A stretch of 64,000 nucleotides of DNA from Paracyclopina nana (taxonomy: Eukaryota; Arthropoda; Copepoda; Cyclopoida; Cyclopettidae). The first letter of the stretch is position 1. Every line of letters starts with the position of its first letter. The stretch covers positions 3,298,501 to 3,362,500 of the forward strand of contig JAGUCH010000002.1 of assembly GCA_019096065.1 (NCBI GenBank), in the 5' to 3' direction. A model generated the notes under the pieces. It had not been told where the DNA came from, made no database searches, and saw only the letters and a list, made by a program, of their open reading frames with translations. A program made the position numbers and the translations under genes. Positions 13,853 to 25,713 of this stretch are shown here, in pieces.

Positions 13853-15683
13853 ATGGCCATCTCCTTGTCTAGAGCTTCCCTCTATTGCACCTTCATTGGG
13901 GTGGTTGTCTTTTGCTTATTCACAATCTCCAGCTACGTCCACATACACCTACTTTGTAAGCATCATTTTTTGCATATTCAATTTCAGCCCCCTTTTAGCT
14001 ATTACCAGCAAAATATTTCATTGGGGCATAATGAGGCCGAAATTCGTTAAAACTCTTAATGCATGCAAAAGCTGGAATTTCAATGAGTGTAATTTACATT
14101 TTTTTTTCCCTGTGAAGTGCATTTTCGGAACTACACCACCATCCATCCTGGCATTGACAGTGGAGGAGGTGGAGATGTGGAAGTGTTGGCCTATGTCAAC
14201 TCTAACCTCATAGTGATCCATGATGAGCCTCAGCCTTTGGTGCAGAGGGTCTCCTCAAGCTCCAGCAGTAGTTCAGTGCCATCCTCTTCAAGTACCTCAC
14301 CAACTCTAGCGATTCCCCTGAATCTCACAAAAGAAGCTAGTGGTGTTACCCTTGTCAACAACAATGAAGCTGTGATGACTCAAGCTGCTGCACTACTCAC
14401 AAAAGCAAGTGATATTAAAGTAGAGAAAAAGAGTGACAATGCAAAACCAAAAAGTAGCAGTAAAGCAGTAGCCGAAACGATCCTCACCAATTTCACAGTG
14501 AGTGGTTGGCCTCAAAGCAAGTCTCGCATTGCTACTGACTACGTCAACTATGATGAGGACACAGCCACAATTGTGCCATCAGTTCTTCTACCAGTCCATT
14601 TGAGTAAGTTGACCCTTACCGGGAAAAAGTCGCCCGCTCCTAGTCCGATCTCTTTTGGGGTAGCGCCTTCGCGAAATCAGCGTTTCCCGACATGGCTTTT
14701 ATCCGTGACTTTATTTTGCTTTCAGGCTCTACCAATCCGCAAATTCTAATCGCAGTTCAAAGTGCTCCTGGCAACGAAGTTTTGCGAAGTGAAGTACGCA
14801 GAACTTACGGAGGAGCCTGCAAAACCACACACAAATCCTGGTGCTCGCTGGTCTTTGTTATTGGCCAATGTGGGCGCCAACAGCAGGCCAAACTGGAAGA
14901 AGAATCCGTGAAATATGGGGATCTCCTCCAAGAGTCCTTTCTCGACAGCTACAACAACTTGACCATTAAATCAATCCACATCCTCAAGTATTTCGTGTCT
15001 GTGTCAGAACCCCTTGGGAATAACCAGTTTTTGCTCAAGACAGACGACGACTCGTTTGTTCATTTGGAGGCATTGTGGGATTTAGCCAAGGCGAGGATGG
15101 AGAAGAAATCAAATAATTTGATTGGCTTTCTTCAGTTGGGGCTGAAGAAGCATCATTACTTGCCGTTGGCACACAAACCAACCACATCGAATTTGAAGAG
15201 AAAGCAGTGGGAAAAATGGCTAGTTCCCACTTATATGTACAACAAGCGATTCTTCCCACAATTCCTCAGCGGATCTGGGTATCTTGTCTCCAGATCAGCC
15301 TCTGAGTGTTTGCTGGAAAAATCCAAGGTACAGCAAAAATATCACCATACTTTGAATTTATTTGGCTAACTCTGCCTCATATTGTAGACTGTGCCAATTG
15401 TCCATTTGGAAGATGTGTATATTACTGGCCTTTGTGCAGCCTCTTGCCACTTGAGGAGAGAACACAACAAAGGCTTCAAAGCAAGGCCAATGGACAAAAT
15501 TGCTTCATACCAAATTCAGGTAGTTAGCAAGCTTGTTACACTGTGCTCTTATTAATTTCTATATACCTTTATTTGTAGGAGACAGATATTGTGCTACATT
15601 ACACAACTGGACAAATGGACAGACTTTTTGACCAAGTGATTCAACTAAAGCAGGAGACCATCGATCCCATGGTCAATCAATAA
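13853..15683 (+). CDS. Beta-1,3-galactosyltransferase family (GT31), type II Golgi protein
   Basis: Golgi glycosyltransferase expected to add galactose (or a related sugar) in beta-1,3 linkage from a UDP-sugar. Exons 13853-13955, 14118-14603, 14726-15327, 15388-15519 and 15579-15683 give 475 residues. There is an N-terminal signal anchor (TFIGVVVFCLFTISSYVHI) and a low-complexity stem with a serine run (residues about 75-95) and N-glycosylation sites. The GT31 catalytic domain contains ILIAVQSAPGN, RSEVRRTYGG, FLLKTDDDSFVHL (the metal-binding DDD), SGSGYLVS and EDVYITGLCA. The EDVYITG plus the DDD spacing resemble B3GALT6 (proteoglycan linker), but the exact acceptor is not certain. Four introns are short (60-162 nt). 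AATAAA follows near 15743. It ends tail-to-tail with the aldo-keto reductase, 241 nt apart. Confidence 0.9.
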
Positions 15684-15924
15684 CAATCCTATGAGAAAAT
15701 GCCACTATGTGATATTTTGTGACAAATCTTCAGTGTGACAACAAATAAAGTTCCTTTCCAGATTCTCTAATCAAATAAGGTTATGTATGAAAATGCCCTC
15801 ACGCAAAAAAAGAAGCTACAATATAACAATATTTGGCTCGAATTTGAGCTGCAATTAGGCAAAGTGCATTTGACTTCAGGGTAATTGTATAGAATATTTA
15901 AACAGCTTTCTAAATGCATTGTTG

Positions 15925-17792
15925 TTATTCCTTAGCGCCGAGGGAAGAGCCTTTGCCTGGCTTGCCCAGAACGTAACCATATGGCAGTTCACTTTTGAAT
16001 GGGTAATCAGGGTGAGCCGAGGTTTCAGCCCACAGCAAATGCCTCCAGCCCACATTCAAATCGTGGAACTTGTCCATATCCTCTTGGCTCAAAGAGAAAT
16101 CCCACACTTGGTAATTTTCCTCAATTCTTGACAGAGTCACTGATTTGGCCACCAAGCATCCACCCATTTGTAAATGCCACCTGATGACAACATTCGCAGG
16201 GCTTTTGCCATATTTCCTGGCCAATTCCAGTATGACAGGATGGTGCAAAACTTCATATCCTGCAGTTGGCAATCCAGAAGTGATTGACCCTTCCTTTAAC
16301 CAGGGCCTATCCGCAGATCCCAAGGAGCTATAAGCCTATAAAATGAATCCATTATTTGATTGAAAGCTTCAAGGAAAATACTTTGCACCTGGAAAGCTAT
16401 CCCATTAATCCTGCAAAAGTCCCTCAAATCCTTCTCTTGCAAATAGGGATGGCTTTCATTTTGTAAAACAGCTGGCTTATGCTTCAAGTCCTGGATGCTG
16501 AGAATTTCCTGGACTTGGCTACGATTGAAGTTGGACAATCCAATGGATTTGGCCTTGCCAGCATCCACCAAAGCTTCCATGGCTTTCCAAGTCTCAATGT
16601 AATGGGAATTTTCATCATAGCAGTAATAGCCATTGGCATCACAAGGAAACATAGTGTCTAGAGTTGATGAAAAAATAAATAAGTGCAAATGGCACAAACA
16701 TACTTTCAAAGAAGATTGCAAATCCTAGTTGAAAGCATAGACGCAGAAGAAGATTGTAGTACAAAAACATCTACTGCTTTTTGCAAGGTTTTTGGCGCTC
16801 TGGAAAAATCATACGACATAATATAATCTAATGTATATTGCTTCTACATTTTCAGGCTTATATTAGCCTTCGTAATACAAGGGGAAAGCTCATTTAGGGC
16901 TATGATAAATGAGAGGATATGCTAAAGTGTCTCCTTTCGTGAAAAAGAAAGGAGCTTAGTAGAGCAAGTACAACCGTGCAAGAAAAGAGATCTTCTTGAA
17001 ACATCCGCATTGCGAAACTTGCGAAAATTGAATTGGCTTCCAAGCGAGATGCTACCAGACTATGTAACTAAATAGTATCTTACTGCAGCATTCCCTCAAA
17101 GTCTGCTAAAACCAAGTGAAGCCTGAAGAATTTCCCACACTTATAAATTCTTAAAACATTTGCAATTAACCAAATAGCGACGAAATATCATCTTCAAATA
17201 TGAAAGGTTGGCTTTCGTAAGCCTCATAGAGCTTTCTAATGTCAGAAAACAAAGGTTTCTGCTTGAGTTGGAGTATTAAAAAAGCTATTAATGCATTTTG
17301 AGAAAGAAAGGCACTCACTTTCACTTTGATGGGCTGGGTAGATGCCATTAGTCCTCAGAGTGACATTTTTGCCAGTTGAAGGGCAAGCCATGGGCCAGTG
17401 AATCACAAATGAGTCCACATAATCCAATTGCAGGTCCTTCAAGGTTGCATCCAAATCCTGCTCCACATGCTCAGCCCTGTGATTGCTGTTCCATAACTTG
17501 GCTTGAATGAACAGCTCTGACCTGGTGACAACTCCTTCGGAGAAAAGCTCCTGCAAAGCCTCCCCAATGACATGCTCGTTGTCATAGTCATTTGCACAGT
17601 CTATAAATCGATATCCAGCACGAATGGCAGTTAGCACTGCATCCTTTGTTTTGCTTGGGGGAGACTGTAAAATAGTTGATTGTGACAGCAAAAAATAATA
17701 GTTTGATAATTTTCCAATAAAGTCACCTTCCAGGTTCCAAGTGCTACTTTGGGCATTTTAAGCCCATTAGACAGGGTAAAATTTGCTTCCAT
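15925..17792 (-). CDS. Aldo-keto reductase
   Basis: NADPH-dependent reductase of aldehydes and ketones, cytosolic, AKR1-like. Exons in transcript order are 17727-17792, 17319-17664, 16389-16657 and 15925-16335, giving 363 residues, slightly longer than the usual 315-330. Landmarks are KMPKVALGTWK at the N-terminus, FIDCANDYDNEHVIGEAL (containing the Asp and Tyr of the catalytic tetrad), AKLWNSNHR (the Lys), FVIHWP (the His), SIGLSNFNRSQVQEIL, and AKSVTLSRIEENYQVWDF (cofactor-binding region). All four catalytic positions are therefore kept. Introns 1 and 3 are 62 and 53 nt; intron 2 is 661 nt. The substrate cannot be told from sequence. Confidence 0.93.
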
Positions 17793-17942
17793 GTCAGTTG
17801 CAGCAATTTTTCCTGAGCCTCAACAAAAACTGGACTCAATAAATCCAGTTCACTATAGGAGTTATTAATACGCCACACAGCAGGTTTGTTCTGTTTTTGT
17901 CAAAAAAAAACTAGATTTTATCTGTTGAAGCTTTGAAGTGTT
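17793..17942. other. Short upstream region of the aldo-keto reductase
   Basis: The leader and probable promoter of the reductase lie between its ATG and the foldback element that starts near 17943. No motif is clear enough to name. Confidence 0.3.
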
Positions 17943-19159
17943 TCAACATCCCAACCAGAATTTTAGTAACCGATTCGGGTCTGAATAGTTCCCGAATTGG
18001 CAAAATGAGCTTTTCGGGAGCTTTTCATTGATGAAAACTTCTCGAGTGCTCGGGAACAAATCAGGAACTTTAAGATCAATAACTTTTCAGCAACTTCTCT
18101 GTGTGAAAAGCTATTGACTATTTGGGAACTATTCAATAGGTTTAGCTCTGTAACTTTTCAATAATGAATATTACTTGACTGTTGAAGAACTATTCAGAAA
18201 CTTTGATTTCAGCAACTTTTCAGCAATGAATACTTCTTGACTATTCAATAACTATTCAGTGATGTTCAATTCAACAACTTATCAATAATGAATACTTTTT
18301 GATAATTCAATAACTAGTCAATAACTTTCAATCATCAACTTTTCAACAATAAATTAGGATTAATTTTTCAAGAACTATTCAGTAATGTTGATTTCAGCAA
18401 CTTTTCAACAGCAAAAGCTTCTTGACAATTCAATAACTATGCAAGAGCTCATGTTCAATATGTTTTCAATAAAGAATAAAATTTGAAAATTCAATTAGTA
18501 TTCAGGAATGTTCATGTCAATAACTTTTCAAGAATGATTATTTTTTCATACTTCAAGAACTATTCAGTGACAACTGGGCTTAAAAGACATTTCCAAGTAC
18601 TCTAAAAATTGAAGCTAGCTCCATCTAGAGTATGTTCTGCACAATATTATATCCAAAAAAGTCTAAATTAGAGTGGGACATCTGTGGTCTAGAGGCAAGG
18701 CACTGGACTCCAAATCTGAGGGTCATGGGTTCGAATCCACCTTGGGTAAACTTTCTTTCCAGCTTTTCTAACTTTCTTTCTTTCACTTAAAATCCATCAT
18801 TGTCTCAAGAAAAAGAAAGCTTAATCAAAAAGCTAGAAAGCTCTCCAAAAATTTAATTTTTGAAAGGTCCTTGAATAACAACGGAAATCAAGGCCTTGAA
18901 TATTAACTGAAATCTATTCCTGAAAAGTTTCTGAAAAGTTCCTGAATACTCTGCTGAAAGTGGCCAAGAATATGAAATAATCAGGAAGTAATCAACTTTG
19001 AACTTCAGTTACTTTTCATGAGCAAATCAATTTCTCAGCATCGATTTCCGTCACGCAATAATTCTCGATTCGAGAACTTTTCAAGGGGGGTAAATGACAT
19101 TGATTAGTACCCGATTCTTTATCGAAATTTTTGGCAAAAATCTGGTTGGGATGTGTTGA
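17943..19159. mobile_element. Foldback/MITE-like element with terminal inverted repeats
   Basis: The left end reads TCAACATCCCAACCAGA and the right end, reverse-complemented, reads TCAACACATCCCAACCAGA. Both arms then continue with partly matching sequence that includes GATTCGGG. The left half holds degenerate repeats of TTCAATAACTATTCAG and CAACTTTTCA; the right half holds their complements (TGAAAAGTTCCTGAATA), so the whole can fold into a long imperfect hairpin. A tRNA-like segment and pyrimidine runs sit between the arms. No transposase reading frame is present, so it would be non-autonomous. Target duplications are not clear. Confidence 0.65.
18686..18759 (+). tRNA. tRNA-like sequence (probable pseudo-tRNA or SINE head)
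   Basis: Contains good internal promoter boxes: TGGTCTAGAGGC (box A) and GGTTCGAATCC (box B), with a candidate anticodon loop CTCCAAA between them, which would be CCA (Trp). The stems pair poorly: the T stem has only two clean pairs by hand, and the acceptor stem is not convincing. It lies in the loop of the foldback element. A functional tRNA is unlikely; a tRNA-derived element is more probable. Confidence 0.45.
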
Positions 19160-19232
19160 CATTTGGCGGAAAAATTCAATTTAGGCCACCCCCTCAACCT
19201 ATCCAAAATGAAGCTTGAATGCAATGTATTTT

Positions 19233-20935
19233 TCAAGACTGAGAAAAGCAATTACAGCATGTAGGAAAAGGCTTACAAAATACATCTTTTGAACAGCAGG
19301 GGAAAGCTCTTTGACTGACACCTTTGTTCATTTCACTTTCAGCCCACTCCACGCTCGTTTCAAGCTCAATTTTCAGTTCACTCATTAGCCTGATGACGTG
19401 AGCGTATCTGTCATTTTCCCCATAAAGTGGATACCTCTCTCCTGGGTCAACATTGAGGTCAAACAAGAGGGGAGGATCATGGAAGGTCAATTTTGCCTTG
19501 GATGTGCAAGCCAAGTCGAAATTTGCATCATCAGACAAACTATTGCCTTGAGTGTAGAAATGAGCCTTGAAATGATGCCAACGAAGTGCCATAATACTAG
19601 CATTTCCAACTGGGGCTTCAGTAAAGTAGGCGAAATGGGTTCTCTTTGATTTCTGCCTTAAAACCAGGGTTTTTGAGAGGTCCAGGCCATGCAAGCCAGA
19701 CACTGGGTGTCCAACCATGCTCATTATGGAAGGCACAATGTCCAAGGCAGTGAAGAGTTGGTTGCTTTTAGCCTTAGGGATGACACCATTCCACTTGAAG
19801 AGAGCTGGTACTCTCATGCCTCCTTCCCAAGTGGTTCCTTTTCCACATCTCAGCAAACCTGCACAACCACCCCTTTCTTGCCTGGTTAAACTGGGCCTTT
19901 TCAGTGAGCAGATTCCCATTTTGGTATTTTAGATTTTAGGTTAGATTTACATGAAGTAATACCCATTATCAGAAGTGAAGATAATTAGAGTTGAGTTCAA
20001 AATGCCCTTGTTCTCCACTGCTTCTAGAATTTCACCAATTGAAGTGTCCATTTCCCTGAGAGCATCACCAAAAATACCTCTTTGAGCAAATGAATCTCCT
20101 AATCCATATCTTTTATAAAAGAAAGTGAAAGCTTTGAAAAGGCTTTTATATACTGGCAAATTGAGGATGGTGAGTTTGGTGGTAAGCCAAGTAGAGGAGG
20201 AACGGCTGAGTTGAGTTTTTAATAAAGTCTGTGGCAAATTTAGTCATCTTTGATGTCAAGGAAGGTAAATCGACAGGCTGCTCCACAATTGACTCATCTG
20301 AGAAAAGGGGACATCCAACATAATCATTTCTACAGCCATCATGGCAAGAAGTGTTTGAAGCTGTGGCAAAACATGCCAGGCATGGACACATGTCATGGGA
20401 ATATGGAATGCCAAAGTAGTGATCGAAGCCTCTTTTGGTTGGCAGAAATTCCTGATTTTTTCCAACTCCCAAATGCCATTTGCCAACATGAGCTGTGGAG
20501 TATCCAATATTGGAGAGATAGTTAGCCAAGGTTGAGACATTTTTATTCAATCCACCAATTGAATTTGGCCATAGCACTCCAGGCCAGATTCCTGTGCTCA
20601 CTGGGTAATAACCAGTTAAGAGAGAAGCCCTAGATGGACTGCACACTGAACTGGCTACATAAAAATTGGTCAAAATTAAACTCTCTTGGGCCAATTTGTC
20701 TGGAAAGACAACAATTTGAAATATAATTTGACATATTTGATGGCTTCTTTTTTCTCAAACTCCCACCCAAGTTTGGCGTGGAAGAAGTTGGATGTCCAAA
20801 GGTGCGCAAATCTCCATAGCCAAGATCATCTGCTAATAGTAAAATGATGTTTGGCTTCCCAGATGTCAGAACAGTGGTCACCGATAGAAATTGAATCACA
20901 ATTATGGCCACAAATCTCCTTGTGTTATTGGCCAT
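19233..20935 (-). CDS. Arylsulfatase A-like lysosomal sulfatase
   Basis: Hydrolase that removes sulfate from glycolipid or glycan substrates, secreted to the lysosome. Exons in transcript order are 20767-20935, 20154-20699, 19963-20098 and 19233-19896, giving 448 residues. It has a signal peptide ([19 protein letters not shown]), then [15 protein letters not shown] (metal site) and [12 protein letters not shown], whose Cys is the one converted to formylglycine in active sulfatases. Later motifs are [32 protein letters not shown] and [18 protein letters not shown], the last close to human ARSA. The second intron is 55 nt (20099-20153) and explains an apparent frame change there. The C-terminus is Cys-rich. 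The ATG is at 20935. Confidence 0.92.
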
Positions 20936-21407
20936 GTTCTGCTGAAAATGTATTACAAGCTATATAAATACCATCCATAGTATTATTGATTATTGTACCA
21001 GGCCACATCAATTTGATGTTTTGGCCACATTAGAGCTGAGTGGCATCATAACTTTTCAAGTACTTTTTGAGGCTCAAAAGTTGAGGAGAGCACACTTCAA
21101 AGTAAAACTAGAGCTTTTTGTTTGCACCTCATAAAAGCATCCTTTCATGTCTATTCAAAAAAGGGCTTAATGGAAAAAGAGCCTTTTCTTACTTTGATCA
21201 GCTGATGATATTATTTTGAAGAGCTTTTTGAAAACTTGTTGTGGCTGCTGCAAAACTGGAAATGAATTATGAGAGTGTTTACAGCACATCCAATACACAT
21301 ACAATGCCTATCATCATTATTTACGCAAATTGAGGGCCCATTTAGTGGCCACGTGAGCAATTTTCTCGACTATTGATTTACAGCTTTCTTCCAAATATTT
21401 CAAAAAC
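20936..21407. promoter_or_regulatory. Divergent promoter region
   Basis: This 472-bp space separates the start codons of the arylsulfatase (-) and the type II membrane protein (+) and must hold both promoters. A TATATAAATA at 20961-20970 lies too near the arylsulfatase ATG to be a convincing TATA box. Confidence 0.4.
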
Positions 21408-23048
21408 ATGGCTGAAGTCAGCACTATAGGGACTAAAATTACAGCCAAGCAACTGCTGAGTCCATCAGCCAATAAATTCCTAGCTGTATCCTCAGAAGTA
21501 TCTTCATTAGCCAGTGACGAGTACTATGATTATCTATCTGTATCCAATTGCGAGGTCAAATCCGACGCCGAAATGCAAGATGAAGATGGCTCAGTTTGGG
21601 AGAAATTCGTGGACTTTGTTAAATTTCATGTAATTAGCAAGCTGTCTCTAATCCTGCTGCTGAAAGTTACCATTTCCACATTTCTGTTCATCTCAATTCA
21701 CATGGCTTGCATCATTTTTCGGATGAGCAGTTTGTCGACTGAGCAAGAACGTATCACAGTCATGAGCAAAAGTAAGTATTCAAGTAATAAAAATTATAGA
21801 ACAAAAGAAGAATTTTTCGCTTGTAGAGTACATTGCTAAATATTGTAGTTCAGAAATATGTAATGATGTATCTTACAGACAAATTTTCCCATGTACAATA
21901 ATATACAAATTTCAACTGTATACAGTTGATTTTAAAATATGGTATGCCACCATGAAACTAATGTATGCTTACGCATATGTATTTTCAGTTAAGCCAGTTC
22001 TTGCCAGGCAACCAATCCCCCATGTGGTCGTTTTTCAAGAAACGGGAACCTCAATGATTGACTTTACTTTTCATTACAAAACATCTGAAGCAGTCCCGTT
22101 TGCTGATTATGCAGAACTTTCTGTGAGAACGTTCATATTTGCACTAGCTACCGATACAGGCGAAATCTACGTATTCAATGGAGGGTCAACAATCACCAAA
22201 TTGATGCTAGACTCCGAGAATAATTATCCTTTAGTGGAGAGCATTTTCGAAATGCCTGAAATATCTGAGCAACTGACTGACGTCAGCAGAGGCTTTAAAA
22301 TGTCACAAAATACAGTTTGGATTCACGGCACTAACACAAAAAGCCTATTCTGGAACTTTGACCAGAATACAACCAGCCAAGGACCAACCGGGTTATTCAC
22401 CACGAATAACTTCTGTATCGTCCCATATGAACGAAATGGCGTTTACCTGATAGAGAGCAACACCTTTGGCTTTCTGAAATTGAGAGCGTTCAACTCAGAG
22501 ACCAAAACAGTCAGCCAAAATTATTTTCCAGGATTCCCTATTCAGGTGGGAGCAGGATCAATCAATTCTTGCGAACTATTCCATAGAGGCAAGAGTGGCA
22601 TAGAAACGTATGTAAACACTTTAAAAATATCATCAGCAAATGATTGAAGCAGCTACTTCAGGTCTTTGTATGTCTACTTGCAACAAGAAGACGCTGGAGT
22701 TATGATTTTTCATCATGATTTTGAAGCTAATAGTGGCAGCTACATTATTATGAAAGATGCTGCGTCAAAATATGGTACAGCTAAAAAGTTAGTCTACTTC
22801 TATCGTGTCACGCTAAATTGCTTCTTGCAGCCAAGCTGATGTTTCTGGATGGAACTTTGTATTTGATTGGTGCTTATGGATCAACCAAGAGTTCAACAAT
22901 AGTTGGCTTGGGCAAGTATCTGGATGAGTTCAATGAGTGGCAGGTCTTGCCCAAAAAGTGGATATTTCCCAAAAGCGAACCAAGTAATGAGGCATTCTTG
23001 CCTTTGCCTTACTTAGTGAGGAGATATCTCACTTTTGGACTGGAATAA
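21408..23048 (+). CDS. Type II membrane protein of unknown family, possible propeller-like ectodomain
   Basis: I do not recognise this family. Exons 21408-21771, 21989-22607, 22662-22774 and 22831-23048 give 437 residues with matching phases. The first ~80 residues are soluble and acidic (presumed cytosolic). One hydrophobic segment follows (LSLILLLKVTISTFLFISIH, residues about 80-105), then a long ectodomain. The ectodomain has repeated beta-strand-like patterns (DTGEIYVFNGGS, NTVWIHGTNT, GVYLIESNTFGF, GTLYLIGAYGST, FNEWQVLP) resembling Kelch or other beta-propeller blades, but no diagnostic motif. The exon 3 donor (GTACAG at 22775) was chosen over a nearby one because it keeps the frame. 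The stop codon overlaps an AATAAA. Function unknown. Confidence 0.7.
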
Positions 23049-23158
23049 AAGCAGTTTGCATTTATTGCTTTTTTTTGCAAGAAAAGAAGCTCGGCAAATA
23101 GAGGCTCATGATGGGCCTATGAGCCTCGAATTGCTGAGAAATCCATTGCATTATTTCT

Positions 23159-24581
23159 TCATTCCGGACCGGCAAAGACCTGAAGCAATCCAATTTCCAA
23201 TCCTCTATATCCATCATCTCCATTTCCTGGAGCTGGAGAAATTGGTGCAACTTGTTGCTGTATAGTCAAATATCTGCCAGACGAACCAGCTGACTGGCAC
23301 TCAATTGTAATGACAGCATCAAAGGTGGCAGTATTTTGCACCTGAAAGGTGTTGCACACCTGGTTCACAGTGATTTGGGTATTGGTAAAATCGGCTGTTG
23401 TCACAGGTGAATCACCAATGCGCACTTCCAGAAGACCAAGTCGGACTTTTTGTGCGGGGTTCCAATTGATTATGACCTTCTCCAGCTCGTATTTCGTACC
23501 AAAATCGAGCTAACAAAAGTTTATGGGGAAAATGTAGATGGCGCTTTTAGTAAAATAAGGTGCGAGGATCGAAATGGGCGACCCGGCACGACTCTCACCT
23601 GCAACCACGCGTAAGCGTCTCCTGCTCCTGAACTGAAAACGGTAGAAGGGTTTGCGATGACATTGGTAACCTCCGAACCAGCTCCATAAAAACTTGATGC
23701 ACTTAGTTGACTTGCAGTCAATTGAACTGTGAAAAAATGCATGATTAAGTTGAATTGTTTCGGATTTTTTCAATTTTTTTACAAGGCGGCAAAATATTCC
23801 TTGAGCAGTCTTCGCCTTGGACCACAGGGAGGCAATAGCATTTCTTCATAAGACATAATCCCATATCAGAGCATTCGGATGTTTGACCAGGGCAAACGTA
23901 TCCTTAGAATTGAGGCTTTTAAGAGCGCTTGGAAAGCTAGGCGAGTGAATTTACCTCGACGAACTTCCTTTTTGTGAGTGCACACGGAGTTCAAGTGAAG
24001 CCTATGGCAAATCACCCTCAAGTCATTTAAATAAGGATCATAAGCTAAAGTGCAGTAATCGTCGCCGATTGATCGGTCAAAGTTTGGGAACAAATTGAAT
24101 TGACTTTTGCCTAGTTTCAAGGCCTTTCCTTCACTTATGTATTGTTCCATATCATCCAGGTGAAAGTGGTCAGAGGTGGGGTAAACCGCCCACCAATTTT
24201 GGCCAAATTTCACGGCATTCAGGTGAATTACCTTCTTGAAGATCTCATTCAAATTGTTATGGTCAATGTAAAGCGATAACTTCTGGATTGTCAAAAGATT
24301 GCTGGGGTTTTCTCCAGATGGATAATAATCTTCCTCAGAGCTGTCGCCCAAGTCCAAGCAAGCATTCATGGCATCTTCAAAGTCGGAGGCTTTGTCTAGC
24401 CTTCTAGAACATATGGAGCCTTCTTCGTACCAACCTCGAGGACAATGACCTGAAGAAGATAGCATTTTTTATCTCTGAAGAAGTTCAGCTAATTCAAATC
24501 TTAATTTCCTTCAAAGTCTCTGGACTCAGTGACAGAAAAAGTCACTGAAAGCAGGGTAAACAGGAGGACCGATTTATCCAT
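23159..24581 (-). pseudogene. Secreted lectin: C-type lectin-like plus fucolectin/F5-8C-like domain, two lesions
   Basis: Predicted secreted sugar-binding protein, possibly a pattern-recognition molecule. Segments in transcript order are 24509-24581 (signal peptide KSVLLFTLLSVTFSV), 23955-24449 (C-type lectin-like domain: CPRGWYEEGSICSR ... YCTLAYDPYLNDLRVICH), 23783-23902 (Cys-rich, CSDMGLCLMKKCYC), 23599-23726 and 23159-23510 (galactose-binding-like domain with LDFGTKYELEKVII, LGLLEVRIGD, GRYLTIQQ). Two defects appear. The only phase-compatible exon 1 donor reads GA instead of GT (GAAG then GAAATT at 24508). The last exon also has one extra base near 23460 (GGAAACCCC) that breaks the frame inside the domain. 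Either it is a recent pseudogene, or these are sequence errors or alleles. A 110-nt gap separates it from the gene at 21408. Confidence 0.7.
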
Positions 24582-25713
24582 AGTTCGCTAGGTGACTGAC
24601 TGTGCGTAATCAGGTTTGTGAGTAAATTTACAGCAAGTGTTATTATGGCAGCTCGCAGAGCTGCGAGCGGTTCATAGGATTTTTTCTTTCTAATAATGCT
24701 TCTAAGTTTATCACTTAAGGCTTACATTTTGATAGTGCCTTTCTACTTTTTCCCTTTAAGTTATTACTAGCAGTTAAAGACTGAAAAGTTTTCAGTCTTG
24801 TTTAAGCATACTTTATGCACATGTGTACTCTATTTTGATGGATACAGCCATGATACGATTTTAGAAAAGGTGGTTGCGAGAAATCCAGTCAAAACTACCC
24901 GTAAATCATGCTCGAATAAACAGCAATTGCATTTGAGCGTAACAAAATATAGAGGGAGCTCATGTCCAGCGTTTCAGAAAATTCCTCCGCTGATCTTAGG
25001 CCTTTTTAAGAAAAACTGAAGATATTGTAGCATAAAACCAAAAAATGAGCTGTCATATAAAGACATTTGCAAAATGTTCTGGATTTCAGAGAATTTTCTC
25101 TTTGCCACAAACATAGTTGTAAAGGATATTGAGTTGTTGGGTGAATATGCCAAGCACAAAAGGTGATTTTTTCACCAAAATTGCTGTTAAGAAAAATCTA
25201 ATGAGTTTACTTACATCATTTTCGAAAATACTGCATAGGTTTCAAAGAAAAGGCCAAAAAACATTATTTCCCATGGCTAGGCCGCTGCGTTGATACTAGC
25301 TCTATTTTCACAATAGGGGGCGCTATTTACACTAGACGACAGGGACTATTAAAACATCATTTCTATAATTTCGCACAAAAAGAGATTTTTTTTCAAATGA
25401 CACATCAGCAGTGTAAATGGAAAAAAATATGCAAACATGCATATAATGGGCTATATTTGTTGGTGTGGATAACTTTGCAATAATGAATGGTTTTAAGGAA
25501 AAAAAAATAGCTAATGGGCGTTTCATTGAAGAGGAATTTCAAGTGCTCAATGGTTGAGTGACTGAACATTGTAAAGTTCCGATTTTTATTGACGAATGGC
25601 TCATTCACCCAGGTAATTACGATTCACTGAAAGCTTTAGAGCATTAGAAAGCTCAGTCTGCTTTTTCCACTTTATACCTGTTCAACTTATTTCCACTTCT
25701 CAAAAAACAAGCA
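24582..25713. other. Intergenic region between lectin and meckelin genes
   Basis: 1.1 kb, AT-rich, between divergent genes. Apart from a short GC-rich palindromic patch (GCAGCTCGCAGAGCTGCGAGC, about 24646-24669) I see no RNA gene, repeat or exon. The upstream regions of both genes must lie here. Confidence 0.35.

Noticed and set aside
20101..20157. Frameshift in the arylsulfatase between the PQFA and GDALREMD motifs
   Set aside because: A 55-nt GT-AG intron (20099-20153) restores frame and matches local intron size.
20961..20970. TATA box for the arylsulfatase gene
   Set aside because: It lies about 26 bases from the ATG, leaving almost no leader; AT-rich chance match is more likely.
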